This document shows positions 41,802 to 50,989 of a stretch of DNA of 64,000 nucleotides, in pieces. How positions within the stretch are numbered: position 1 is the first letter of the stretch; each line of letters begins with the position of its first letter. The notes below the pieces were generated by a model, which was not told the DNA's origin, ran no database searches, and saw only the letters and a list, made by a program, of their open reading frames with translations. Made by a program: the position numbers and the translations under genes. Origin of the DNA: Saccharibacillus brassicae (GTDB lineage Bacteria; Bacillota; Bacilli; Paenibacillales; Paenibacillaceae); NCBI RefSeq assembly GCF_006542275.1, contig NZ_CP041217.1:1597501-1661500 (forward strand). Reading direction: 5' to 3'.

Positions 41802-43358
41802 TTAGCTGCTCGAAGCGGCTACCCAGATCACGTTGTCTTCTTCTTCGCCGTTCACCGGCCACCAGTGGAATCCGTCGCGGGCAAGCAGTTCGTCCGCTTC
41901 TTTCGGTCCCCAGCTTCCTGCCGGATACGAGCTGACGTCGGACGGGTTTTCTTTCCAGGCGGCGTCGATTTTGTCGACGAATGCCCAGGCCGAAGCCACT
42001 TCGTCCCAACGCGTGAAGTAAGTGGAATCGCCTTTGGCGGCATCGTGGATCAGGCGCTCGTAAGCTTCCGGCGAGTTGATGCCCACCAGGCAGCTCTGAC
42101 AGAACTCCATCGCCACCTGCGCGATTTCGGATTCCGAACCCGGCTTCTTGGCGTTGATCTTGAAGTAGATGCCTTCCATCGGATTGACGCGGATGACGAG
42201 CAGGTTCGGCTGCAGGTCGTGCTTTTGTCCGAGGTAGATGTTGCCCGGCATCTTCTTGAATTCGATGACGACTTCCGTCGTTTTGACCGGGAGGCGCTTG
42301 CCTGTTCGGATATAGAACGGAACGCCGGCCCAGCGGAAATTGTCCACGGATACGCGAGCCGCGAAGAACGTCTCGGTATTCGAATCCGGATCGACTTTGT
42401 CTTCTTCGCGGTAGCCCGGCAGGTCTTTGCCTTTGCTTTGTCCGGCCGTGTACTGGCCGCGCACGACATTGGCTTTGACTTCGGCGGCGTCGGCGAAATG
42501 GTGCAGCGAACGCAGCACTTTCACCTTCTCGTCGCGCAGGTCTTCCGCAAGCGGACGGCTCGGCGGTTCCATCGCGATCATGGTGAGCAGCTGGAGAATA
42601 TGGTTCTGGCCCATATCGCGCAGCGCGCCCGCATGATCGTAATAGCCGCCGCGTTCTTCGACGCCGACCGTCTCGCCGAGCGTGATTTGCACGTTGGCGA
42701 TATATTTGTTGTTCCAGAGCGATTCGAAGAACAGGTTCGAGAACCGAATAGTCTCGATGTTCTGCACCATCTCTTTGCCGAGATAGTGGTCGATCCGGTA
42801 GATCTCGTCTTCCTTGAACACATGGCCCAGTTCTTCGTTCAGCTTCTCGGCCGACTTGAGGTCGTAGCCGAACGGCTTCTCGATGACCAGACGATGCCAA
42901 CCTTCGTTATCGAGCATACCGCCTTCGCGCAGGTTCAACGAGACGCTGCCGAACAGTTCGGGCGCCAGCGCCAGATAGAAGAGTCGGTTGCCCGGAATCG
43001 AAAACTTCTGCTCGATCGCTTCGGTCTGTTCTTTGAGTTCCTGGAATCCCGCTACGTTGTTGATGTCGAGGGATTTATATTCGAAGTGTTCCGCAAACTT
43101 GTTCCACTTCTCCTGGTCGGAAGATTTGTACCGGCCGAATTCCTGGATCGAGCGGAAAACGTCGTCACGAAACTCTTCGTTCGTACGAGGACGCCGAGCC
43201 ACTCCGACCACGGCAAAGTCCTCCGCCAATTTTCCTTCCCGGTACAAACTGAAAATGGCCGGGAACAACTTGCGACGGGCCAGGTCTCCGGTAGCCCCGA
43301 AGATGAAAAAGACCGCGCCCGGTGCTTTCAATGCTTCAAGATTTTGATTGTCCGCCAT
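41802..43358 (-). CDS. zwf: Glucose-6-phosphate 1-dehydrogenase
   Basis: 518 residues. NADP+-binding FIFGATGDLARRKLFPA at 18-34, the catalytic block RIDHYLGKEMVQN with the active His, the EKPFGYD motif and a C-terminal YIRTGKRLP segment. First step of the oxidative pentose phosphate pathway, making NADPH. ATG 43358 lies within GGGGAGCTATG; AGGAAG 11 nt upstream may assist. Single gene; 6-phosphogluconolactonase or gnd genes are not adjacent. Confidence 0.95.
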   Translation of the reverse strand: MADNQNLEALKAPGAVFFIFGATGDLARRKLFPAIFSLYREGKLAEDFAVVGVARRPRTNEEFRDDVFRSIQEFGRYKSSDQEKWNKFAEHFEYKSLDINNVAGFQELKEQTEAIEQKFSIPGNRLFYLALAPELFGSVSLNLREGGMLDNEGWHRLVIEKPFGYDLKSAEKLNEELGHVFKEDEIYRIDHYLGKEMVQNIETIRFSNLFFESLWNNKYIANVQITLGETVGVEERGGYYDHAGALRDMGQNHILQLLTMIAMEPPSRPLAEDLRDEKVKVLRSLHHFADAAEVKANVVRGQYTAGQSKGKDLPGYREEDKVDPDSNTETFFAARVSVDNFRWAGVPFYIRTGKRLPVKTTEVVIEFKKMPGNIYLGQKHDLQPNLLVIRVNPMEGIYFKINAKKPGSESEIAQVAMEFCQSCLVGINSPEAYERLIHDAAKGDSTYFTRWDEVASAWAFVDKIDAAWKENPSDVSSYPAGSWGPKEADELLARDGFHWWPVNGEEEDNVIWVAASSS

Positions 43359-43455
43359 AGCTCCCCATTCTTCCTGTAGTTGGTATAGTATCTCTTGTCT
43401 TTATGTCTGACTCTTAATTCTCCGCGTTGACGCGCAGAAAGAAAGATGTGATGTC

Positions 43456-43464
43456 ATTTTAACA
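43456..43464 (-). promoter_or_regulatory. Candidate extended -10 promoter of zwf
   Basis: TGTTAAAAT (TG-N-TAAAAT) on the minus strand about 100 nt upstream of the start. Confidence 0.45.
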
Positions 43465-43543
43465 TATCCCTCAAACTGATGCTATCGCAATGATATCATT
43501 TATGCTGATCCAACATGAAGGTTTCATTAATATTACCACCACC

Positions 43544-43570
43544 AAAAAGGCCGGCAGAATCACGCCGGCC
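43544..43570 (-). terminator. Intrinsic terminator after the beta-helix gene
   Basis: GGCCGGC/GCCGGCC stem with TTTTT on the minus strand. Confidence 0.85.
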
Positions 43571-43594
43571 CCGCAAAAATCAAAGGGAACGCTT

Positions 43595-45364
43595 TCAGTT
43601 TGCAAGCGTCACTTCGCCGTACACGCGCGTATCTGCCCAGTACGGCAAATTTTTGTCGATCCAGCTCAGATACGTGTCGCGCCGTCCGTCGCCGTTCGAG
43701 TCGTCGTTGGCGCTCGCGTTGAAGCCGATCTTGTCGCCGGCCTGCGGCGCAAGCGCCGTATACGGCACGGCGAACTCCGCCGTATATCCGCCGGCCCGCT
43801 CCGCGACCGCGCTTGAGACGGCCGACAGATCGAATCCGCGCACGGCGGAAGAGCGTGCGTTGTCGAGCCCGACGCGCAGTTGGTAATCGCCGACGGTCCG
43901 CGTCCCGTTCTTCGCGTTGCGCTCGTCGACCCAGACTTCGACCGAATCGTTATGCTCGTCCGCGGCGAGCGCGTTCGGCGTGGCGTCCGTCATCTCGAAC
44001 AAATAATACAGCGCGGCATCGTCCCAGACGATCCGGACGGTACCGGTCGTGCCGTTGGCATCCGTGTTCAGCCGGAGCGGCGTCGCGTTGCTCCATACGT
44101 CGTCGGCCGCGCCGTCGATTCTTGGCGTGCCGCGCGCCGCGACAGCCCCTTCTTCTTCGCCGCCGCCCGGAGGCGCCGAATTCGGCAGGTCGCTGACGAC
44201 GTCCGCCGCGGACTGGTTATACAGCGCATGGCCGCCTGCGCCCCGAACCGTATTCCCGGCAAATTCCAGCGTCCCGACGACCGTTCGCAGCAGATGGATG
44301 CCGTGGTTGGCCGGGTCCCGGATATCGTTGCGGGCAAACGACGCCTGAATGCTCGCCGAGCCGAGAATCAGGATGCCGCTGTCCGCCGAATCGGTAATCG
44401 TATTGCGCTCGATGATCGCGTTGACGATGCTTGGCTCTTTGTACGTCGCCTGCAGGCGAATACCGCCTTTTTCCGGGATCGACGCATTGCGGCTGTCGCG
44501 CAGGATATCGTTGCGGCTCACTTTGAGATTGCGCACTTCGTACGTCCGGTAGCTGCCTTCCGACGCGATAAACACGCCCGCGCCGCCCGTGTCGGCTATT
44601 TGATTGCGCTCGATCGAAATATCAGTGCCGCCGGAGACCGTAATGCCGCGCGCGTGGCCGCCCGAGACGTCGTTGCGCGAGATCTTCACGTTTTTGACCC
44701 AGGTTCCGTTTTTCTCGTACGACACGACGGCGATCATGTCGTCACCGGTGTCGCGAACGATATTTCGCTCGATCCGGATATTCCCGGACCCTCCCGTAAT
44801 ATGGATCCCGTCGGCCAGCGTATCCCGGACCGTATTCCCCGAGATGCTGCCGTTCGTGCCGTAGACGATGATCCCGGCCGAAGATCCGCCCTCGATCACC
44901 GTGTCCTTCACGGTAAAGTCCGACGCCTCCGGCGTGACGTGCACCCGCGCCGAGACGGAGCTCGACAGCCGCTCGGGCGCGGGCACGCTCGTGAGCTTCA
45001 CGTCGCTCAATCCGCTGCCGCTTCCGGCCAGCTGGATCGCCTGGCGCTGCGGATTCGTGCTGCGGAGCACGGAGCGTTCTCCTTCGCCGACCAGTACGAC
45101 GCCGTCCAGCGCGACGACGTCGCCGTACGCGAAGAGGCCCGCGGGTACCCACACCTTTTTGCCCGCGGCTTTGGCGGCGGCGACCGCCTGGCGGATCGCG
45201 GCCAGGTCGTCTCCGTCATCGTTCGGGACGGCTCCGTAATCGACGATCGAGACGGCGTTTGAAGCCGCCGAGACTTCCCGGCCCGCGAACGGGACCGAAG
45301 CGGCAGCGGGAAAGGCAAGAACGGAAGCGGTCAGCAGGTACGCCATTTTCTTGAACATGGACAT
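43595..45364 (-). CDS. Secreted right-handed beta-helix protein with C-terminal carbohydrate-binding domain
   Basis: 589 residues. Signal peptide MSMFKKMAYLLTASVLAFPA with a cleavage region near ASA; then a pectate-lyase-like VSIVDYGAVPNDDGDDLAAI start and many parallel beta-helix coils (ISGNTVRDTLADGIHI, ISRNDVSGGHARGIT, IERNQIADTGGAGV). A Gly/Glu-rich linker leads to a 170-residue CBM9-like domain (TPRIDGAADDVWSNA; VEVWVDERNAKNG). Probably binds or depolymerises an extracellular polysaccharide; catalytic residues are not identifiable. Start at ATG 45364 behind GGGGGG. Monocistronic. Confidence 0.82.
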   Translation of the reverse strand: MSMFKKMAYLLTASVLAFPAAASVPFAGREVSAASNAVSIVDYGAVPNDDGDDLAAIRQAVAAAKAAGKKVWVPAGLFAYGDVVALDGVVLVGEGERSVLRSTNPQRQAIQLAGSGSGLSDVKLTSVPAPERLSSSVSARVHVTPEASDFTVKDTVIEGGSSAGIIVYGTNGSISGNTVRDTLADGIHITGGSGNIRIERNIVRDTGDDMIAVVSYEKNGTWVKNVKISRNDVSGGHARGITVSGGTDISIERNQIADTGGAGVFIASEGSYRTYEVRNLKVSRNDILRDSRNASIPEKGGIRLQATYKEPSIVNAIIERNTITDSADSGILILGSASIQASFARNDIRDPANHGIHLLRTVVGTLEFAGNTVRGAGGHALYNQSAADVVSDLPNSAPPGGGEEEGAVAARGTPRIDGAADDVWSNATPLRLNTDANGTTGTVRIVWDDAALYYLFEMTDATPNALAADEHNDSVEVWVDERNAKNGTRTVGDYQLRVGLDNARSSAVRGFDLSAVSSAVAERAGGYTAEFAVPYTALAPQAGDKIGFNASANDDSNGDGRRDTYLSWIDKNLPYWADTRVYGEVTLAN

Positions 45365-45590
45365 GATGCAGCCCCCCATTTCGAATGATAACAACCGTTG
45401 ACTCTCCGGCGGATCGTACCAAGCTTTTCCTGATCGGGCCGCGTTCAAAAATCGTAACCGGCCGCAGCTGCGCATCCCTCCTGTCCGCGTTTTGTTAAGC
45501 GCTTATAAAGCATACTCCATCCGGCTTGCCTGCCTGCGCAAATCGCAGAATGTGTTAGCCGTCAAATTGTGAAAGGCCGCCGCAACGGCA

Positions 45591-45621
45591 AAAAAAACGG
45601 ATCGGCTGCGCAGCCGACCCG
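45591..45621 (-). terminator. Intrinsic terminator of the lia operon
   Basis: CGGGTCGGCTGC/GCAGCCGATCCG palindromic hairpin followed by eight T on the minus strand, 36 nt past liaR. Confidence 0.92.
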
Positions 45622-45657
45622 CCAATCCAATCTGTTGTCTTCGATACGGCGGACCGT

Positions 45658-46314
45658 TTATTCGGCCAAACCGTTTTTGTAAGCGTAAATCGCCGCCTGC
45701 GTCCGGTCTTCCACGCCGAGCTTGGACAGCAGGTTCGTCACGTGGAACTTGACGGTCTTGATCCCGATGATCAGCTCGTCCGCCACTTCCTGATTCGACT
45801 TGCCCTGCGCGACCAGCCGCAGCACTTCCATCTCCCGGTCGGTCAAATCTTCATGCAGCGCCCGCACAGGTGCGGGCGCGCGGAACCGATCCATCATTTT
45901 GGCCGCGACCTGCGATTCCAGTACCGACTGCCCGCGGACCGCGGCGCGGATCGCGTCGGCCACTTCGTTCGCCCGCGACGTTTTGAGCAGATAGCTGAAC
46001 GCCCCGGCTTCGATCACCGGATACATTTTCTCGTCGTCCAGATAGCTCGTCAGCACGATCACTTTGCAGCCGGGGCAGATCTTCAGCACTTCGCGCGTCG
46101 CTTCGATGCCGTCCATACCGTCCATGACGAGATCCATCAGCACGACGTCGGGCTGGTACTGCTGCGCCAGGCGCACGCCTTCCTCGCCTCCGCTCGCTTC
46201 GCCGATAACCTCGATCCCGTCCTCCGTGTCCAGCACCGCGGCAAGACCGATCCGCACCATCTCGTGATCGTCGACGAGCAGTACGCTAATGAGTTGTTCC
46301 GTCTCCATCGTCAT
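45658..46314 (-). CDS. liaR: Two-component response regulator LiaR (NarL/LuxR type)
   Basis: 218 residues. Receiver domain with acidic pocket VLLVDDHEMVRIG, phosphoacceptor in VVLMDLVMDGMDG, and KTS lysine; C-terminal LuxR helix-turn-helix LTDREMEVLRLVAQGKSNQEVADEL. With LiaS it forms the VraSR/LiaSR envelope-stress pair that senses lipid II damage. ATG overlaps the liaS stop; GGGAG is 6 nt upstream. Expected target is the liaI-pspA part of the same locus. Confidence 0.92.
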   Translation of the reverse strand: MTMETEQLISVLLVDDHEMVRIGLAAVLDTEDGIEVIGEASGGEEGVRLAQQYQPDVVLMDLVMDGMDGIEATREVLKICPGCKVIVLTSYLDDEKMYPVIEAGAFSYLLKTSRANEVADAIRAAVRGQSVLESQVAAKMMDRFRAPAPVRALHEDLTDREMEVLRLVAQGKSNQEVADELIIGIKTVKFHVTNLLSKLGVEDRTQAAIYAYKNGLAE

Positions 46315-47375
46315 TCCTCGCTCCCTCTTTGTCCCCCGTTTACCAGCGGCACGGTCAATTCGATCCGCGTTCCTTTGCCCGGAGCGGTAATGTACCGAAT
46401 CGAGCCGCCGATCTCGCTCACCCGCTCCTGCATAAGCGACAGCCCGTATGAAGACTGCTTCTTGTCGTCGAGCTCGAAGCCGACCCCGTTATCTTTGAGC
46501 GACATGCGCAGCGAGTCGTTGCGCCGGACGATCATGATCTCCATCTTATCCGCTTTCGCATGGCGAAGCGTATTGGATAGCGCTTCCTGCACGATGCGGA
46601 ACAGATGATTCTCGATTCCTTTGACCAGTTCGAGCCCGGCGTCCATATTGAGCGTAATCTCCATCTGTCCTTTGGCCTGAATCTCGCGAACCAGTTCGCT
46701 CAGTCCCTGATACAGCGGTTTGCCTTCGAGATATACCGGACGCAGATGCAGCAGCAGCGCGCGCATCTCGGACTGCGCGACAGATGCCATCTCTTCGATC
46801 AGTTCCACCTGGCGCCTCGCGCGGGACAGGTCTTTCTCGAACGTCCGGCCGACCGCCGTCGCCGTCATCGAGATCGCGAACAGCTGCTGCGATACGGCGT
46901 CGTGCAGCTCGCGCGCGAGCCGCTGCCGTTCTTCCACGATCGCGGACACCCGCGCCTGTTCGGCGAGTTGGGCGTTATGCGTGGAGAGCCGCTGCAGGGA
47001 GCTTACCTGCTCTTCCCACTTTTTGCCGATCCGTTCGAGCTGCCCGGCCAGCACTTCCATCTCCCCGCCGAGCGGTCCGACCGGACGCGCCGGATTGCCT
47101 TTTTCCCACAGCAGCAGCGTATCTTGCAGCCGGTCGTATTGAATCTTGATCTGCAGCGACCGGTACAGCCCGTACAGCGCGCCGACGGCGACGCTCACCG
47201 TCAACACGGTGAGGCCGGCCCGGATGCGCAGCGGCCACGTCTCGGGAACGTCCAGCAGTTTGTACGAATAGAGCACGTACAGCGCGGACAGCAGCACGAT
47301 AAAAGATAACAGGATACCCGAGCCGATGCCCCGCACGATCGTATTCGATTTTTTCGCTTTTCCCGCTTCGTTCAC
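46311..47375 (-). CDS. liaS: Sensor histidine kinase LiaS
   Basis: 354 residues. Two transmembrane helices close together near residues 17-38 and 53-72 with almost no extracellular loop (intramembrane-sensing kinase), a HAMP-like linker, the dimerisation/phosphoacceptor box ARELHDAVSQQLFAISM of HisKA_3 and the ATPase N-box EALSNTLRHAKA and DNGVGF. GTG start at 47375. Inhibited by LiaF in the absence of stress in the well-studied systems. Confidence 0.92.
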   Translation of the reverse strand: MNEAGKAKKSNTIVRGIGSGILLSFIVLLSALYVLYSYKLLDVPETWPLRIRAGLTVLTVSVAVGALYGLYRSLQIKIQYDRLQDTLLLWEKGNPARPVGPLGGEMEVLAGQLERIGKKWEEQVSSLQRLSTHNAQLAEQARVSAIVEERQRLARELHDAVSQQLFAISMTATAVGRTFEKDLSRARRQVELIEEMASVAQSEMRALLLHLRPVYLEGKPLYQGLSELVREIQAKGQMEITLNMDAGLELVKGIENHLFRIVQEALSNTLRHAKADKMEIMIVRRNDSLRMSLKDNGVGFELDDKKQSSYGLSLMQERVSEIGGSIRYITAPGKGTRIELTVPLVNGGQRGSEE

Positions 47376-47447
47376 CGTGCCCGTTCACCGCCTTCGGATT
47401 TATGGATCGGTTGCGCCTCGCTGTGCGCGGGTCCGCTTCGCCCCGTT

Positions 47448-48095
47448 CTAGTTCATTCGGATATTCAAGTCGCCTGCGGCGTAAGCCATCACGACCCGGA
47501 CTTTTTGCTCGCTGTGGGCGTAGCCCGGCGAGCGCCAGACGAACTTGTTCAGCAAGCCGCTGCGGCCTTTGCCGTCAAAAGTCACTTTGCCGCAGCCGAG
47601 AAATACGTCGAGTTCGATGCCGTATTCTTCCGGGAACGTCAGGTCAGCGTCGCAGATCAGCCCCTGCAGGTGAATAACCGTGTCCGGCTCGGTCGGCAGC
47701 GCCAGCGCGAAATCGCAATCGATGTCGCCGAACACATGCCACAAGCTGATATTTTCCGGTACCCACGCTTCGTGTTCGCGATTCAGCTGCGCCGCCAATT
47801 CCTGGCGGCGTCCGTATTCGCGCCCGGCATGCAGTTCGCGCGCCCGGGCGTAGAATACGCCGATCGAGAGCAGGATCCCGCCGAGCAGGATGACGATATG
47901 GTCGAGCAGCAGCAGTCCCGATCCGACGGCGAGGCATTTGTACCCGATGGACGTCCGTTCGGCACGCATCGTGTAGATCCCGTAACACAGCACGAGGAGA
48001 GCGATCAGCGAGAGCGGGCTGATCCATCTGCCGAGCAGCATCAGCATACCGGCGGCGATCAGAACGATCGCCCATGTGCGTTTTTGAGTTTTCAT
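47448..48095 (-). CDS. liaF: LiaF inhibitor of LiaS
   Basis: 215 residues: an N-terminal hydrophobic part with about four short helices (IVLIAAGMLMLLGRW, LLLLDHIVILLGGILL) and a C-terminal DUF2154 domain of beta strands (HVFGDIDCDFALALP, VFLGCGKVTFDG) ending in MAYAAGDLNIRMN. LiaF holds LiaS off until cell-wall antibiotics release it. Start at ATG 48095, AGGAGG upstream; the longer reading lacks a site. First gene of liaFSR; an extended -10 promoter stands 190 nt upstream. Confidence 0.9.
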   Translation of the reverse strand: MKTQKRTWAIVLIAAGMLMLLGRWISPLSLIALLVLCYGIYTMRAERTSIGYKCLAVGSGLLLLDHIVILLGGILLSIGVFYARARELHAGREYGRRQELAAQLNREHEAWVPENISLWHVFGDIDCDFALALPTEPDTVIHLQGLICDADLTFPEEYGIELDVFLGCGKVTFDGKGRSGLLNKFVWRSPGYAHSEQKVRVVMAYAAGDLNIRMN

Positions 48096-48281
48096 GCCGC
48101 TTCTCCTCCTGCCGTGTTCCGAATTTGGGCTTTCCGCATCTTCTTCCAAGCGTAGCAAAAGCCATAACGGTATACACCGCATGGCTTCGCCTGTGCCTAT
48201 TTGAGCCGGAAGCCGTATCGCACGGTCCGTGATTCTTGTCGTTTTGCCGTTATTTCAAGCTTGCGCTGCGGTAACTTCGCT

Positions 48282-48290
48282 AGTATAGCA
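48282..48290 (-). promoter_or_regulatory. Extended -10 promoter of liaFSR
   Basis: TGCTATACT (TG-N-TATACT) on the minus strand between the second pspA gene and liaF; would supply basal LiaFSR independent of the inducible upstream part. Confidence 0.6.
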
Positions 48291-48317
48291 TAAGTTCGGC
48301 CCGCCGCGTGCGGCTTC

Positions 48318-49034
48318 TTACTGCTCGTCGCCTTTGGTCAGCGAAGGCGAGCTGTGTCCGCCGTTCAGTTTGTTCTTCATCGCGTTCAGCTGCTCGTCGA
48401 CTTGAAGCTGCTTCTGCGCGTCGACCGGGCTGAGGTAGGCGGACGGACGGCTGGAGCTGCCGTAAGGCGTGCGCAGCACGTCGGCTTCGGCTTCCATCTG
48501 CATGATCTTCTCTTCCATCCGGCGGAAGCCCGACGACGAAGTGCCTTTGTCGATCGCGTAGACCGGGTTGACCTGAGCCATTTGCTTTTTGGCTTTCGCC
48601 ATTTGGGCGCGGGACACCAGTTCGTTGCGCTTGTTGCGCATTTGGTAGAACTCGTCTTTCATCTCATGCAGCTGACGCATCAGGTCGGACACTTGAACTT
48701 CGGCCTGAGCGTGCAGATCCTGGGATTCCGCGATTCTTTGATCGAAATAAATCTTTTCTTCGAGCAGTTTGCGTGCCGCTTCTTCCTGGCCGTTCTTGAG
48801 TGCCGCTTCGGCCTGCGCTTCGCGCTGGGTGGACATGCGGTACGATTCTTCAAGACGCTGCTTCATGCGGCGCTCGTTGGCCATCTGCTTGGCCACCGTC
48901 ACTTCGGCTTGATGGATCTCTTCTTCCATGTCACGCAGGTATTGGTTCAGCATGACGATCGGATCTTCCACCTTGTCCAACATTTCGTTTACCGACGCTT
49001 TCGTCATATCGCGCAATCTTTTGAATACTCCCAT
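48318..49034 (-). CDS. pspA: PspA/IM30 (LiaH-like) phage shock protein, distal copy
   Basis: 238 residues. Typical [25 protein letters not shown] amphipathic start, [17 protein letters not shown] and a long coiled coil, then a Gly/Ser/Pro-rich C-terminal segment beyond about residue 185. PspA proteins form oligomers that patch damaged membrane. ATG 49034 has AAAGGGG 8 nt upstream. Its paralogue lies one gene upstream, with pspC between the two. Confidence 0.88.
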   Translation of the reverse strand: MGVFKRLRDMTKASVNEMLDKVEDPIVMLNQYLRDMEEEIHQAEVTVAKQMANERRMKQRLEESYRMSTQREAQAEAALKNGQEEAARKLLEEKIYFDQRIAESQDLHAQAEVQVSDLMRQLHEMKDEFYQMRNKRNELVSRAQMAKAKKQMAQVNPVYAIDKGTSSSGFRRMEEKIMQMEAEADVLRTPYGSSSRPSAYLSPVDAQKQLQVDEQLNAMKNKLNGGHSSPSLTKGDEQ

Positions 49035-49035
49035 T

Positions 49036-49545
49036 TTATAAATCCCCTTTCGGATTGTCGTTCTCGTATTTGGACAGCTTGTGTTTGAGTTCTTCAACTT
49101 CTTTTTTGAGAGCTTTTTTCTCGATATCTTCCATCATGGCGTCGATCCCGGAATCCGGAATATCGCGCTTTTTGAGATCCGCGCGCTGCATTTGCGGGCG
49201 ATGCGGAGGAAACGGGCGTTCGAATTCGCGTTCTTCGCGGAGCGGTCTTGGCGCATGCGGCTCGCGGTCGCTCTCCGCGCGGTAAGGGCCTTGGCCGTAC
49301 GCGTCTCTGCCGTACGGATCGCGGCCGTATTCGTCGGGGCCGTACGGATAGTACGGCGGAGCCGGCGCTTTCGGAATGACGAGCGAAGCGATGAAGTAGA
49401 TCGGAAGCATCGCCCCGCTGGTCAGCGGGATGGCGACAAGGAACAGGATTCGGAGCAGCGTGGGGTTGACGCCGAATTCGCGTGCCAGTCCGCCGCAAAG
49501 TCCGGTAAGCATTCGGTCCTGGGTCGAGCGGTAGAATCTATGCAT
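49036..49545 (-). CDS. pspC: PspC-domain membrane protein with coiled-coil tail
   Basis: 169 residues. PspC domain at the N-terminus ([22 protein letters not shown], then a hydrophobic [19 protein letters not shown] helix), a Tyr/Gly/Asp/Pro-rich linker with repeated [13 protein letters not shown], and a C-terminal coiled coil ([25 protein letters not shown]). The coil likely contacts PspA. AAGGAG lies 9 nt before ATG 49545; ends 1 nt before the distal pspA ATG. Confidence 0.88.
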   Translation of the reverse strand: MHRFYRSTQDRMLTGLCGGLAREFGVNPTLLRILFLVAIPLTSGAMLPIYFIASLVIPKAPAPPYYPYGPDEYGRDPYGRDAYGQGPYRAESDREPHAPRPLREEREFERPFPPHRPQMQRADLKKRDIPDSGIDAMMEDIEKKALKKEVEELKHKLSKYENDNPKGDL

Positions 49546-49551
49546 CCTCGC

Positions 49552-50223
49552 TTACTCCTTCCCTTCGTTGCGTTTCAATTTTTCTTTCAGCCGGGCCATC
49601 TCCTCTTCGAGAATGCTGCCCACTTCACCGATCTGCCGGGAAGCTTCCTGCCCCAGCTTGCGGATATCGCGCAGGCTGTACGTTTCGTATTCGATCGACG
49701 ACATTTGGTCTTCCAACCGGTCGAACATTTTCGGCACGTCGGATTCGTAGCCGCCGCTGCGGCGGTTCAGCCGCTGCTGCAGACGAAGCGTCTCCATCCG
49801 GGCGTAATAATATTGGCGCTTGTTGTATACGGTCTGGTATTCGTTGCGCAGTACGTTCAGCTGCTCGCCGAGCTCTTTGAGCGTCTCCTGGCTCTGGTTC
49901 CACAGATCCAGATACTGCCGTTCTTTTTCCTCGTACAGCATCTTCTCCTGCAGGGCCAGCTTGGCGATCGTTTCTTCGTCCGCCTTGAGGGCCAGCATCG
50001 CCTGCTCTTCGCGCTTCTCGCGCATCGATACTGCATGGTCGACCTGCTGCCGAAGCTGCTTGCTGTGGTGGGCGCATTGATCGTGCAGGCGCTGCACTTC
50101 GCCGATCTCCTGCCGGGTCTCGACGAGGAACTGGTCGATGATCCGCACCGGGTCCTGACTTTCTTCAAGCTTATCGTTAAGGGTAGCCAGCGTAATGTCT
50201 CTCATTCGTTTGAACATGCTCAT
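49552..50223 (-). CDS. pspA: PspA/IM30 (LiaH-like) phage shock protein, proximal copy
   Basis: 223 residues: MSMFKRMRDITLATLNDKLEESQDP start and a continuous coiled coil, without the Gly/Ser tail of the distal copy; length matches B. subtilis LiaH. Carries many Gln, Glu and Arg heptads (QQVDHAVSMREKREEQAML). GGAGG lies 12 nt before the ATG. Ends 6 nt before pspC, so translation is coupled. Confidence 0.88.
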   Translation of the reverse strand: MSMFKRMRDITLATLNDKLEESQDPVRIIDQFLVETRQEIGEVQRLHDQCAHHSKQLRQQVDHAVSMREKREEQAMLALKADEETIAKLALQEKMLYEEKERQYLDLWNQSQETLKELGEQLNVLRNEYQTVYNKRQYYYARMETLRLQQRLNRRSGGYESDVPKMFDRLEDQMSSIEYETYSLRDIRKLGQEASRQIGEVGSILEEEMARLKEKLKRNEGKE

Positions 50224-50308
50224 TCGGCGTTTTTCCCTCCTCTGCGTAATGTCCGTTCCATCTTTCGTTTACCGGGACTCCGGAGCGATCCGGCTTGGCC
50301 GACTGCAA

Positions 50309-50614
50309 TCAGCCGCCGAATCCGCTCCGTCTGTTCGAACGTTTACCGGCGATCCAGACGATGCCTGCCGCGATCAGCGCGATGCCGAGCAGCGGTCCGA
50401 TCAGCCACGACAACTTCGCCATCAGCATACAGCCGCCGATGATCAACAGCGTCCAGCCCAGTACTTTCTTGCCTGTCTTGACCGCGTAATAACCGAGTGC
50501 GAAGATGGCGACCGCGAACAACAATCCGACGAAACTTCCGAGTTTTCCGAACAGAATCAGCGCTCCCAGTACCACAAGTACGATAGCCGGGATATTAAGT
50601 TTCATGCTTCTCAT
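50309..50614 (-). CDS. liaI: LiaI-like membrane protein
   Basis: 101 residues, four short hydrophobic helices (IPAIVLVVLGALILFGKLGS, GLLFAVAIFALGYYAV, GWTLLIIGGCMLMAKLSW, GPLLGIALIAAGIVWI) and a basic Arg/Asn tail. Resembles LiaI and the N-terminal membrane part of LiaF; LiaI anchors LiaH to the membrane in B. subtilis. First gene of the induced operon. GGCGGTG lies 8 nt before the ATG. Confidence 0.8.
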   Translation of the reverse strand: MRSMKLNIPAIVLVVLGALILFGKLGSFVGLLFAVAIFALGYYAVKTGKKVLGWTLLIIGGCMLMAKLSWLIGPLLGIALIAAGIVWIAGKRSNRRSGFGG

Positions 50615-50657
50615 TAACTTTTCACCGCCTTCCCTGAATCAATTTCCTTATGCCTTT

Positions 50658-50724
50658 ATTCTAGACGGAAGAGGCTTCGCGCAAAACGGACCCGAGGCGG
50701 TTTTTGAACCTAGACCTGAGGCGG
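50658..50724 (-). promoter_or_regulatory. liaI promoter with upstream direct repeats
   Basis: TAGAAT (50658-50663), 17 nt, TTTTGC (50681-50686) on the minus strand; just upstream two copies of CCGCCTCRGGTC (50689-50700 and 50713-50724), period 24. Poor -35 plus repeats is what an activator-dependent promoter looks like; LiaR is the obvious candidate. Confidence 0.6.
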
Positions 50725-50902
50725 GGAACCTCCCGGACCTTCGAGCGTATATATAAATCGGATCGGGTAAAAGGCAGTGAACGATAATCGCCCGAACGTC
50801 GATGTATAAGGAAGAAGGCTGAAGCGCCGGGCGGAAAAACGCGCCGCCGCGGCGCATCCGCGAAAAGTTACAAAGATGTTCGGTTCGAAGTCGGGGGTTT
50901 TA

Positions 50903-50911
50903 TGTTAAGAT
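50903..50911 (+). promoter_or_regulatory. Candidate extended -10 promoter of mprF
   Basis: TGTTAAGAT (TG-N-TAAGAT) about 80 nt before the start codon, with a weak TTCGAA upstream. Confidence 0.4.
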
Positions 50912-50989
50912 TTATAGAACGCGTGCCAATGGAAATAATTGTATGCTTTTAATGCCTTCTATTTCACTCTTACTAATGTAGGTGACTTC

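Noticed and set aside
41605-42900. Upstream extension of the hydrolase frame into zwf
   Set aside because: The open frame is accidental; the hydrolase start at 41604 has a ribosome binding site and a promoter, and the extension overlaps zwf and its terminator.
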